From positions 2,294,001-2,358,000 of the forward strand of contig NZ_CP075691.1 of assembly GCF_020026305.1 (NCBI RefSeq): a stretch of DNA of 64,000 nucleotides, given 5' to 3'. Under the pieces are notes generated by a model. It was given only the letters and a program-made list of their open reading frames with translations, was not told where the DNA came from and made no database searches. The position numbers and the translations under genes were made by a program. Positions 53,959 to 62,093 of the stretch are shown here, piece by piece (the first letter of the stretch is position 1; the number at the start of each line of letters is the position of its first letter). This stretch comes from Streptomyces sp. 135. GTDB lineage: Bacteria; Actinomycetota; Actinomycetes; Streptomycetales; Streptomycetaceae.

Positions 53959-54906
53959 CTACCGATAGCCGGTGACGTCCGCCGTGCCGCTCTCCTGGTC
54001 GACCTCCGTGATGTACCGCCAGGCGTCGGGCGCCGAGCCGTCGACGTCGGTGAAGCCGTACTCCTTGGCGAGACCGCCGCTGGAGAGCGACGCGCCGTTG
54101 TGGCGGGCCACGTCGGGGTCGGCGGCGAGGGCGACGAGCGCCCGGCCGACGAAGGCGGGCGTCTCGGAGATCGCGAAGTGCGGGTTCTGCTCGCAGCCCG
54201 CCCGCCAGTTCTCCTCGGTCACCTTGAAGTGGGTGTCGAGCATGGCTTCGGAGCGCAGCCAGCCGGGGGACAGCGCGAGGGCCGTGCAGCCGTACTCCGC
54301 CAGCTCCTCGGCGAGGTCGCGGGCCATCCGCAGCGGGGCGGCCTTGGCGAGGTCGTAGTAGAAGGGCTTGCGGTAGTGGGGGCCGTTGTACTCGGCGGTG
54401 CCGTCGGTGACCTCGACGACCAGGCCGCCGGGGTTCTTGACGAGCAGCGGCAGCGCGTACCGGCTGGTGACGATGTGGGTCTCGATGCCGAGGCGCAGGA
54501 CGCGCAGGCCCTTGTCGAGGTCGTGCTCCCACATCTTCTTGTCCCACTCGACGTGCAGGTCGCCGCCCCAGATGTCGTTGACGAGGATGTCCAGGCGGCC
54601 CTGCTCGCGGTCGATCCGCTCGACGAGGGAGGCGACCTGTGCGGGCTCCAGGTGGTCGGTGGGCACGGCGATGCCCGAGCCGCCGGCGGCGTCGACCAGC
54701 TCGGCGGTCTCCTCGATGGTCTCGGTGCTGCGGCCGACCTCGCTGACGCGCTCGCGCGTGGTGCGTCCCGTGACGTAGACGGTGGCTCCGGCACGGCCCA
54801 GTTCCACGGCCATGGCGCGGCCCGCGCCGCGCGTGGCACCGGCGACGAGGGCGATCCTTCCGGTCAGCGGCCGTGCGGAGCGGGTCGCTTGCTGTGTGGT
54901 CTCCAT
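53959..54906 (-). CDS. SDR-family oxidoreductase
   Basis: 315 residues from the ATG at 54906; an earlier in-frame ATG is not supported. NAD(P)-binding GATRGAGRAMA with following TGR (NADP preference), NDIWG in place of the NAG motif, and FYYDLAKAA, which carries the YxxxK catalytic pair (Tyr then Lys four residues later). It is longer than a minimal SDR, with a C-terminal extension (GLAKEYGFTDVDGSAPDAW). Substrate unknown. The 41-base gap to the WYL gene holds degenerate TACCGGTAGCT-type repeats. Confidence 0.88.
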   Translation of the reverse strand: METTQQATRSARPLTGRIALVAGATRGAGRAMAVELGRAGATVYVTGRTTRERVSEVGRSTETIEETAELVDAAGGSGIAVPTDHLEPAQVASLVERIDREQGRLDILVNDIWGGDLHVEWDKKMWEHDLDKGLRVLRLGIETHIVTSRYALPLLVKNPGGLVVEVTDGTAEYNGPHYRKPFYYDLAKAAPLRMARDLAEELAEYGCTALALSPGWLRSEAMLDTHFKVTEENWRAGCEQNPHFAISETPAFVGRALVALAADPDVARHNGASLSSGGLAKEYGFTDVDGSAPDAWRYITEVDQESGTADVTGYR

Positions 54907-55040
54907 GTCCTTGAGGCTTCCACCAAAAGGCGACAACTCCTGTCGGTCTTTCCATCGGCATGTGCGCGCATAACGAGACAGCCGCATTCCGGCGCACTCC
55001 GCGTGCGCCCCCACTCCGCAGGGCCGATGCTGGACCCGTG

Positions 55041-55562
55041 ATGGACGAGACGGAGTTCTGGGAGATCGTGGACAGCACCCGCGAGGCCGCCGGCGGCGAC
55101 CCCGAGGACCACGCCGAGCTGCTCGTCGAGAGACTGCTGCGGCACGACCCGGACTCCGTCCTCGACTTCGCCCGCCACTTCGAGGCCCGGTACAACCGCG
55201 CCTACCGCTGGGACCTGTGGGGCGCCGCCTGGGTGCTGCTCGGCGGCGCGAGCGACGACGCCTTCGACTACTTCCGGTGCTGGCTGATCGGCCAGGGCCG
55301 GGAGGTCTTCGAGGGCGCCCTGCACGACCCCGACGCGCTCGCCGATCTCCTGGACGACTTCGACGAGGAGCTGGACGGCGACGGCGAGGAGCTCGGTTAC
55401 GCGGCCGATGAGGCGTACGAGCAGCTCACCGGCCTCGTCGCACCGGACCTCGGCATCCTGCCCGCCCCGCCCGAACCGGTGGGCACGCCCGTGGACTTCG
55501 AGGACGACGCGGTGATGGCGCAGCGCTATCCGAAGCTGTGGGGCCGCTTCATGAGCGACTGA
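55041..55562 (+). CDS. DUF4240-domain protein
   Basis: 173 residues, ATG at 55041 (an adjacent GTG at 55038 is an alternative). The DUF4240 pattern is clear: MDETEFWEIVDSTREAA, then WDLWGAAWVLLGGASDDAFDYFRCWLIGQGR and a very acidic C-terminal third. The family is of unknown function; the N-terminal motif recurs in stand-alone cytosolic proteins of streptomycetes. It diverges from the SDR gene upstream and converges on the next SDR gene. Confidence 0.9.
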   Translation: MDETEFWEIVDSTREAAGGDPEDHAELLVERLLRHDPDSVLDFARHFEARYNRAYRWDLWGAAWVLLGGASDDAFDYFRCWLIGQGREVFEGALHDPDALADLLDDFDEELDGDGEELGYAADEAYEQLTGLVAPDLGILPAPPEPVGTPVDFEDDAVMAQRYPKLWGRFMSD

Positions 55563-55578
55563 GCCGCGGCCGCGCGGT

Positions 55579-56373
55579 TCAGTAGTGGGTGCCGCCGTCG
55601 ATGCGCACCTCGGTGCCGGTGATGAAGCGGCCGTCGTCCGAGGCGAGCATGGCCACGACGGACGCGACGGTCTCGGGACCGGCGAAGCCCTGGCCGAGGG
55701 CGGGCGCCAGCTTCACGAACAGGCTCATGTCGGCGTCCTCGGGCAGACCGGGGCCAAGGCTCTGCCGGCTCGCGCCCGAACCGTCCGTCATCCCGGAGGA
55801 GATGGAGCCGGGCTGGACGGCGGTGAACCGGATGCCCTGCTTCGCGTACTCGGCGGCGAGGGCGTGCGTCATGGACTGGATGCCGCCCTTGCTGGCCGCG
55901 TACGCCGCCATGTACGGGTGGGCGAACATCGCCGAGGTGGAGCTGAAGTTGACGACGGCGGAGCCCTCGCCCCGGAGCAGCGCCGGTATCGCCTCGCGGA
56001 TCATCAGGAAGGTGCCGGTGAGGTTGACGGCGATGACCTGGTTGAAGGCGTCGAGGGTGGTCTCGTGGGTGTGCGAGGAGCGCAGAATGCCCGCGGCGTT
56101 GACCAGGACGTCGAGGCCCCCGAGCGCGGCCGTGGCGGTGGCGACACCGGCGCGGACCGAGGCCTCGTCGGCGATGTTCACGACGGCGGTGGTGAGGCGC
56201 TCCGCGTCCGTGCCCGCCTTGGCGGCAGTGTCCTTCAGGCCGTCCTCGCTGACGTCGGCGGCGACGACCCTGCCGCCCTCGGCCAGCATGCGCAGCACGG
56301 TCGCCTGCCCGATGCCGGAGCCGCCGCCGGTGACCAGGGCGCGGCGTCCCTCGTAACGGTTCAGGGTCTGCAT
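55579..56373 (-). CDS. SDR-family oxidoreductase, TetR-controlled
   Basis: 264 residues from the ATG at 56373. Classical SDR: TGGGSGIGQA (cofactor), NAAGIL, catalytic Ser in VNFSSTSA, and YAASKGG (Tyr-x-x-x-Lys). The Asp after strand 2 (ADVSED) suggests NAD preference. It is divergent from the TetR gene, with a perfect operator-like palindrome between them. Its substrate is not indicated; the pair looks like a classical repressor/enzyme unit. Confidence 0.92.
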   Translation of the reverse strand: MQTLNRYEGRRALVTGGGSGIGQATVLRMLAEGGRVVAADVSEDGLKDTAAKAGTDAERLTTAVVNIADEASVRAGVATATAALGGLDVLVNAAGILRSSHTHETTLDAFNQVIAVNLTGTFLMIREAIPALLRGEGSAVVNFSSTSAMFAHPYMAAYAASKGGIQSMTHALAAEYAKQGIRFTAVQPGSISSGMTDGSGASRQSLGPGLPEDADMSLFVKLAPALGQGFAGPETVASVVAMLASDDGRFITGTEVRIDGGTHY

Positions 56374-56459
56374 GTCGTACTCCCACTCCTGGAGCTCTCG
56401 GCTCCGCTCGCTTCTCCCGGGCTCGCTTCCCCGGGCACGTCCTTCACAGTACGCCTGGG

Positions 56460-56474
56460 TGGCACAATGTGCCA
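56460..56474. promoter_or_regulatory. perfect TetR-type operator between the SDR and TetR genes
   Basis: TGGCACA-A-TGTGCCA, a 15-bp palindrome 86 bases upstream of the SDR start and 47 bases upstream of the TetR start. Size, symmetry and position fit a TetR-family autorepressor site controlling both genes. Confidence 0.65.
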
Positions 56475-56521
56475 TCTAGGCCCACGGTGCCGGTGTGCTG
56501 GTGTGAGCCGCGTACTCTGCC

Positions 56522-57138
56522 GTGGTGAGCACACAGGGCCTGACCCTCACCGAGCGCCGCAAGCTGGCCACGCAGCTGGAGATCGCCCACGCCGCGGCCG
56601 AGCTGTTCGTCGCGCGGGGCACCGACGGCACCACGGCCGAGGCCATCGCGCGGCGGGCCGGGGTCGGGCTGCGCACCTTCTACCGGTACTTCCGCGCCAA
56701 GCAGGACGCCGTAGGACCGCTGCTCGCCGTCGGTGGGCAGCGGTGGCGGGCGCTGCTGGCCGCGACGGATCCGGCGGTGGCCCTGCCCGACGCGCTGCGG
56801 GCGGCGGTCCGCGAGGCGCTCGCCGCGCCGGACGAGGCGGCGGCGGACGGGCTGCGCCAGACGCGCGGGCTGCGCGCAGCCGCGGGGACCTGGCGCTGCG
56901 GGCGGTCTGGTACCGCGTGAACCAGGAGTCCGAGGAATTGCTCCGCCCGCTCGTCGCTGAGCGCGTGGGCGTAGGACCGGGTCCGCTCCAGGTCCGCCTC
57001 GCCGCGGCCGCCGCGACCGCCGCCATCCGGATCGCCCTGGAGACCTGGTCGGAGACGGACGCGGACGTCACGGGCCCCGGCTCCCCCGCGGACCTCGCGG
57101 CGCGGTGCCTGGACCGCCTCATGGGCCCGGGGTGGTGA
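56522..57138 (+). pseudogene. TetR/AcrR-family regulator, frameshifted
   Basis: From the GTG at 56522 (TACTCT four bases upstream, likely leaderless) the first frame gives a TetR DNA-binding domain, ending in the recognition helix GLRTFYRYFRAKQDA, and runs to a stop at 56918-56920. Around 56880, within a GC run, coding moves to another frame that continues the effector domain (ALRAVWYRVNQESEELLRPL, DLAARCLDRLMGPGW) and ends at 57138. A one-base loss explains it. The intact gene would encode about 205 residues, normal for TetR. Either a true lesion or a sequencing indel. Confidence 0.8.
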
Positions 57139-58241
57139 GCGGTGCGGCGGCGCCCAGTCACGTCATCGCGCACCGTCCCCGCGAAGCGCAGCACGTCCAA
57201 CCACACCCGCTCCGTGAGGCCTGCGGGGTCGTCCAGGGTCGCCGGGTCCGCCTTCACCATCTCGCTGATCCGCTCGGCCAGCGGATAGAACGTGCCGGAC
57301 GCGTCGCGCGCCTCGCTCACCCCGTCGGTCAGGCCGAACAGCCGGTCCCCGGCGAGCAGCGGCACCGTCAGCTGTTCGGGCGGGGCGAGGCCCGAGATGC
57401 CGAGGCCGAGCGGAGGCGCTGACGCCACCGGCAGCTCGATGACCTCGGGGCCGCGCAGCAACAGCGGCGGCGGATGGCCGCAGGAGACGACGCGGACGAC
57501 GGTGGAGTCGTCGGGGAACTCGAGGAGCACGGCCGTGGCGAACAGCTCGGCGTGCTCGTCGCCCTCCGAGTCGACGACGAGCCTGCGGTCGAGGCGGGCC
57601 GCGACGCCCTCCAGGTCGGGCTGGTCGAGGACCGCCTCGCGGAAGGCGCCGAGCAGCGCGGCGACCGTGCCGACGGCGGCAAGACCGTGCCCCCGCACAT
57701 CACCGATGAGGGCCCGGACGACCCCCGGCCCCCTGCGTACGTCGAAGAAGTCGCCGCCGACCAGCGACTCGTGCTGCGCGGCCTGGTACAGGCCCGCGAA
57801 CCGCACGCGCCCGACCCGTTCCGGCAGCGGCGGCAGCACCGCGAACTGGGCCGCCTCGGCGACCGTGCGGACCGTGACGAGCTGGGCCTCGCGGCGGCTG
57901 CGCACCCATGCGAAGACCACACTGAGCAGGGCGATGAAGGCGATCGTCAGGGCGTCGCTGTTGCCGGGACGGCCGAGCCCGAAGTCGGGCAGCAAGAGCA
58001 GCACGACCACGGCACCGCCCATCAGCGCGGTGGCGGCGGGCCCGTACGACAGGGCGGCCAGCGGCGGCGCGGCCACGACCAGGAAGGTGAGGTCCACCGT
58101 CTCGGGGGTGAGCCACTGGAGGAGGGTGATCACCACCAGGAGCAGCGGCGGCGGCCAGCGCAGCCAGGGCGGGGGCGGCGTTCCGCGCAGCAGCCAGTCG
58201 CGCTCCTCCGCGTCGCGCCGTCTGGCCGCAGCCCTGATCAT
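56547..58241 (-). CDS. SpoIIE/PP2C-family serine phosphatase, C-terminus apparently frameshifted
   Basis: As read, 564 residues, but only the first ~361 are family sequence: an N-terminal membrane part with about four helices (PPPLLLVVITLLQWL; LLVVAAPPLAALSYGPAATAL), then a SpoIIE domain with the metal-binding Asp residues in LVGGDFFDVRRGPGVVRALIGDVRGHGLAA, GHPPPLLL and LTDGVSEA. After VRDDVT at 57156 the frame runs antisense through the TetR gene as Arg/Pro-rich sequence. Another frame there reads GAAAPLTTPGP and stops at 57119, a credible original end. A short deletion near 57155 is likely. Confidence 0.8.
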   Translation of the reverse strand: MIRAAARRRDAEERDWLLRGTPPPPWLRWPPPLLLVVITLLQWLTPETVDLTFLVVAAPPLAALSYGPAATALMGGAVVVLLLLPDFGLGRPGNSDALTIAFIALLSVVFAWVRSRREAQLVTVRTVAEAAQFAVLPPLPERVGRVRFAGLYQAAQHESLVGGDFFDVRRGPGVVRALIGDVRGHGLAAVGTVAALLGAFREAVLDQPDLEGVAARLDRRLVVDSEGDEHAELFATAVLLEFPDDSTVVRVVSCGHPPPLLLRGPEVIELPVASAPPLGLGISGLAPPEQLTVPLLAGDRLFGLTDGVSEARDASGTFYPLAERISEMVKADPATLDDPAGLTERVWLDVLRFAGTVRDDVTGRRRTAHHPGPMRRSRHRAARSAGEPGPVTSASVSDQVSRAIRMAAVAAAAARRTWSGPGPTPTRSATSGRSNSSDSWFTRYQTARSARSPRLRAARASGAARPPPPRPARRAPRGPPPAARRAGPPPDPSRPAAPATAAHRRRAAVLRRPAWRGSTGRRCAARPRPAARWPRPWCRRCPARRTARPRRGRSPAAWPACGAR

Positions 58242-58311
58242 CTCTTCACGCTCCTACGCGCGCGGGGACACCGCACGCCGGGCCGGTCCGTCGGGTGCGG
58301 TGTCCCACCGG

Positions 58312-58800
58312 TCACAGAGGGCGGCCCATCAGCACGTCGTCGACGTACGCGCCGTCCAGCAGGAACTCGCCGGGCAGCACGCCCTCGATCACGAAGCCCT
58401 CCGCTTCGTAGAGCTTGCGGGCCGGGGTGTTGTGTCCGAGGACCCGCAGCGTGAGGCGGATGGCGCCCTGTCTGCGGGCCTCGTCCATGGCGGCCCGGAG
58501 CAGCCGCCTGCCGACCCCCGTGCCGCGCACGTCCTCGGCCACGACGAAGCCCTGGATCTGGCGGACGTGGGCGTTGACGGCGAGCGGCGTGGGGAACCCG
58601 AGCTTCACATAGCCGACGAGCCGCCCCTCCAGCTCGGCGACGAGGTGGTCGTGGGGGCCGAACCGGTCGTTGAAGAAGGGCTCGTAGGGAGGCTCGGGGC
58701 GGGGCTGCACGGCGTGCAGGGTGGACCACGTGGCGCGGTCGAGACGGGCGAGGGCGTCGTCGTCCTCGGGCAGCGCGGTGCGTATGTGCATGTCCGTCAT
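58312..58800 (-). CDS. GNAT-family N-acetyltransferase
   Basis: 162 residues from the ATG at 58800. The acetyl-CoA-binding motif A is VRQIQGFVVAEDVRGTGVGRRLLRAAMDEAR (R/QxxGxG/A type), and motif B is RLTLRVLGHNTPARKLYEAEGF. The beginning (IRTALPEDDDALARLDRATW) is typical of GNATs acting on small amines or protein N-termini. Substrate unknown. It diverges from the TIGR01777 gene. Confidence 0.92.
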   Translation of the reverse strand: MTDMHIRTALPEDDDALARLDRATWSTLHAVQPRPEPPYEPFFNDRFGPHDHLVAELEGRLVGYVKLGFPTPLAVNAHVRQIQGFVVAEDVRGTGVGRRLLRAAMDEARRQGAIRLTLRVLGHNTPARKLYEAEGFVIEGVLPGEFLLDGAYVDDVLMGRPL

Positions 58801-58907
58801 GGCGCCACTGTACGGCGGCGCCCGCCCCGCCCACCGGGCTTTCCCGGGCAGCCGCCACGGAGTCCCGCGACGGGGCCCGCCGGGCCGTTCGGAGGCAGGA
58901 TGGAGCC

Positions 58908-59834
58908 ATGGAACCCACACAGCCGCAGCGTTCCCCGCAGCCGTACCGGGTGGCCGTCGCCGGCGCCTCCGGGCTCATCGGCACCGCGCTCACCCGCTCC
59001 CTCGCAGCGGACGGGCACGAGGTGGTCCGGCTGGTGCGCAGAGCGCCCCGCGGCAAGGACGAGGTGCGCTGGGACCCCGAGGAGGGGTACGTCGACGCGG
59101 TGGGCCTGACGGGCTGCACCGCGGTCGTCAACCTCGCGGGCGCGGGCATCGGCGGCCACCGCTGGACGGACGCCTACAAACGGGAGCTGCGCGACAGCCG
59201 GGTCCTCGGCACCGGCACGCTCACCGCCACGGCGGCCTCGCTCGACGTACCGCCGCGCGTGTTCGTGAACGCGAGCGCGATCGGCTACTACGGAGACACC
59301 GGTCAGCGCGCGGTGGACGAGAGCGCCCCCGCCGGGCAGGGCTTCCTGCCGTCCCTGTGCGTGGAGTGGGAGGCGGCCACCGCGGCCGCCGAGGCGGCGG
59401 GCATCCGTACCGTCCATGCCCGCAACGGCCTGGTGGTGGCGCGCGAGGGCGGCGCCTGGGCGCGCCTGTTCCCGCTCTTCAAGGCGGGTCTCGGCGGCCG
59501 CCTGGGCAACGGCAGGCAGTACTGGAGCTACATCTCCCTGCACGACGAGGTCGCCGCGCTGCGCCATCTCCTCGACACGGAGTCGTTGTCGGGCCCGGTG
59601 AACCTCACGGCGCCCGATCCGCTCACCAACGCCGAGGTGACGGCCGCGATGGGGCGGGTGCTGAAGCGGCCCACGCTCCTCACGGCACCGGCGCCCGCGC
59701 TGCGGTTGGTGCTCGGCGAGATGGCGGGCGATGTCCTGGCGAGCCAGCGGGTCGTGCCGAGGCGCCTGCTGGACTCCGGCTTCACGTTCACGTACCCCGG
59801 CATCGAGGAGACGCTGCGGGCCGCCCTGAGGTGA
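58908..59834 (+). CDS. TIGR01777-family NAD(P)-dependent epimerase-like oxidoreductase
   Basis: 308 residues, ATG. Rossmann motif VAVAGASGLIGTALTRSLAADGHEV, then VVNLAGAGIGGHRWTDAYKRELRDSR, the family signature, and NASAIGYYGD. The C-terminal DUF1731 region is RVVPRRLLDSGFTFTYPGIEETL. Homologous to E. coli YfcH; biochemical role not established. It is monocistronic and normal in length. Confidence 0.93.
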   Translation: MEPTQPQRSPQPYRVAVAGASGLIGTALTRSLAADGHEVVRLVRRAPRGKDEVRWDPEEGYVDAVGLTGCTAVVNLAGAGIGGHRWTDAYKRELRDSRVLGTGTLTATAASLDVPPRVFVNASAIGYYGDTGQRAVDESAPAGQGFLPSLCVEWEAATAAAEAAGIRTVHARNGLVVAREGGAWARLFPLFKAGLGGRLGNGRQYWSYISLHDEVAALRHLLDTESLSGPVNLTAPDPLTNAEVTAAMGRVLKRPTLLTAPAPALRLVLGEMAGDVLASQRVVPRRLLDSGFTFTYPGIEETLRAALR

Positions 59835-60001
59835 AGGGGCCTTGGGGACCTCGCCGCGTGCGACCGGCGTGCGACCGTGCCCGGTGCGTGCGCGACTGCC
59901 CCGGGCCCGGCCCGCTCCTACCCTCGTCCCGAAGTCGGGGATTCCGGCGCCTCGTCGAGGGCATCAGCTCCCCACCAGCCGCGCGACCTCTGGGAGGGCA
60001 C

Positions 60002-61353
60002 GTGCTAGAGCCAGCGCACCATGCGGATGTCGTCATCGTGGGGGCCGGGGCCGCGGGGCTCTCGGCCGCGCATCGGCTGACCAGCGCCGGTGTGACGACC
60101 GTCGTCCTGGAGGCCGCCCCTCACGTCGGCGGTCGCATGTCGACCGAGAAGGTCGACGGCTTCCGGCTCGACAGGATCGGGCAGCTGCTCACCACCTCGT
60201 ATCCGGAGCTGCGCCGCACGCCGGGCCTCGACGCGCTCGTCCTGCGTCCCTTCGCGCCGGGCCTGCTGGTGCACAGCGACGGCCGCCGCCACCGCGCGGC
60301 CGAGCCGCTGTCGGGACGGAGCGCGAGGGCGCGCTCACGGCGGCGCGCGCCCTCGCGAGCGCCCCCGCGTGCCGCGGCCCGCACGGACCGTCTCCGGTGC
60401 GGCACCGCGCACCGCCGCCCCGCTCGGCGGCCCCTCGACCAGGCCCGGCTCGGCGCCGCGCTCGCCCGCCTCGCGGCGACCCCGTCGAGCGCCTGCTGGC
60501 CCGCCCCGAACTGCCGGCGGCACGCGCCCTGGCCGCGCGCGGGCTGCCCTCCCGCACCATCGACGGCTTCCTGCGTCCGCTGCTCTCCGCACTGCTCTGC
60601 GACCCCGGTCTGACCACCTCGAGCCGGTGCGCGGACCTCGCCCTGCACGCCTTCGCGCGCGGCCGGCTCTGCATACCGGAAGGCGGCGCCGAGGTCCTGC
60701 CCGAGCTGCTCGCGGCGGCGCTGGCGCCGGGCACGGTCCGCACCGGGGTGCGCGTCACCTCGGTGGCGACGACGTCCGTCACCACCGCCGAGCACGGCGA
60801 GATCTCCTGCCGCGCCGTGCTGCTCGCCACCGACGCCCGCGCCGCCGCCGAGCTGCTGCCCGGCCTGCGCGTACCGCCGTTCCACGAGCTGACGGTGTTT
60901 CACCACACCGCTCCCGAACCGCCGCTCGACGGTCCCGCGCTGCTCCTGGACGCCGACCGCGCGGGCCCGGTCGCCCACACGTCCGTCATCAGCCGGGTCG
61001 ACCCGTCGCGCGCGCCCGCCGACCGCGTCCTCGTCTCCTCGACGGTGCTCGGCCCGCCGCCGGACGAGCGGACCGTCCGCGCGCACCTCGCCACGCTGTA
61101 CGGCGCCCCGACCGACCGCTGGGAACTCCTCGCCGTCCATCACACCCGCGAGGCCGTGCCCGCGATGCCGCCGCCGCACGACCCGCGCCGCCCGGTCCGC
61201 CTGCTCTCGGGGCTCTACGTCTGCGGGGACCACCGGGACACCAGCACCGTGCAGGGCGCCCTGCACTCGGGGCGGCGCGCGGCACACGCGGTACTCACCG
61301 ACTTCGGCATCGCACCGGCGTACGCCCGGGAGCCACTGCCCGCCGCGGCCTGA
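60002..61353 (+). pseudogene. FAD-dependent amine-oxidase-type oxidoreductase with several frameshifts
   Basis: GTG at 60002 behind GGAGG. The first frame encodes a strong N-terminal FAD domain (VVIVGAGAAGLSAAHRLTSA, VLEAAPHVGGRMST). Between 60310 and 60485 coding character moves through the frames about four times (EREGALTAARALASAP, then VPRPARTVSGAAPRTAAP, then LDQARLGAALARLAATP), then settles for the C-terminal part (PELPAARALAARGLPSRTID, AEVLPELLAAAL, GLYVCGDHRDTSTVQGALHSG) to 61353. Each half is convincing on its own. Full length would be about 450 residues. Decay or local assembly error. Confidence 0.8.
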
Positions 61354-61422
61354 GGCCGAAGCGGACTGTCCGACCGCCCCCGCTCCCCCGGCTGACCCCT
61401 CCGATCTCTGGGTCCGCTCCCC

Positions 61423-61454
61423 GGAAGCCCCCGTTCCCCCACGCGGGGGCTTCC
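61423..61454. terminator. terminator after the FAD-oxidoreductase region
   Basis: GGAAGCCCCCG (61423-61433) pairs with CGGGGGCTTCC (61444-61454), perfect 11-bp stem. Confidence 0.65.
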
Positions 61455-61553
61455 TCCTGCCCCCGCCACCTCACAGGGCCCGGCAACTCCCCTCGCCGCT
61501 CCTGCCATACGCGATTACGGCCCCCCGGATCGCCAAGCAGCGGGAGGACTGAC

Positions 61554-62057
61554 GTGCGTCGCACCTTGCCGGTGGTGTCGATCGTCCTCGGCTTATTGAT
61601 GGGAGCTGTCGCTCTGCCCAACGCCCAGGCCGACGCCTCCCCCGACAAGCCCGCGGGGCCGGACGCGCCACCGTCGGTCGTCCCCCGCCCCACCGACTGG
61701 ACGGCGCTCGGCGGCCACACCTCGCTCGTCGCCGAGGACGTGGCCGGTGGCCTGCACGGCACGTCGTACATCATCGACAACCCGGCGCCCGTGCCCGGCG
61801 TGCGCGGCCGGGCCCGGCGGTTCGACTCCGACCGGGACGGCGTCGGCTTCGGCGGTCTCGACGCGCTGACGTGGGTGGCCACGCCGGGGCACACGGTCCT
61901 GTACGCCGACGGGGTCCGGGTCGGCGCCGTGGACGCGTCGCTGCCCCTCCCCCTGCGTTCGATCGGGACGGAGAAGGCCGGTCTGCGCGGGGATCTGGAT
62001 GACCTGATCACATGGGACGAGGCGCTGTCCCCGGCGGAGGCCGCGCGTCTGAAGTGA
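61554..62057 (+). CDS. secreted LamG-like protein, shortened
   Basis: 167 residues, GTG start 9 bases after GGGAGGACT-type sequence. Signal peptide (LPVVSIVLGLLMGAVALPNAQA) ending near Ala25. The C-terminal part is the end of a LamG/concanavalin-like domain: GHTVLYADGVRVGAVDA, then LRGDLDDLITWDEALSPAEAARL. The domain start GRARRFDSDRDGVGFGG is also visible, but the roughly 50-70 residues that normally lie between them are missing. It may be a truncated relic or a minimal variant. Function unknown. Confidence 0.6.
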   Translation: MRRTLPVVSIVLGLLMGAVALPNAQADASPDKPAGPDAPPSVVPRPTDWTALGGHTSLVAEDVAGGLHGTSYIIDNPAPVPGVRGRARRFDSDRDGVGFGGLDALTWVATPGHTVLYADGVRVGAVDASLPLPLRSIGTEKAGLRGDLDDLITWDEALSPAEAARLK

Positions 62058-62093
62058 GCTCCGCACCGCCGGGAAGCGCCGTCGCGCGCGAGG

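Noticed and set aside
52142..55195. 1017-codon minus-strand open frame over aceE, the WYL gene and an SDR gene
   Set aside because: Low-complexity shadow; the real genes lie on both strands with proper motifs.
61354..62093. Mobile-element boundary near the broken FAD oxidoreductase gene
   Set aside because: No terminal inverted repeats, target duplications or transposase fragments seen.
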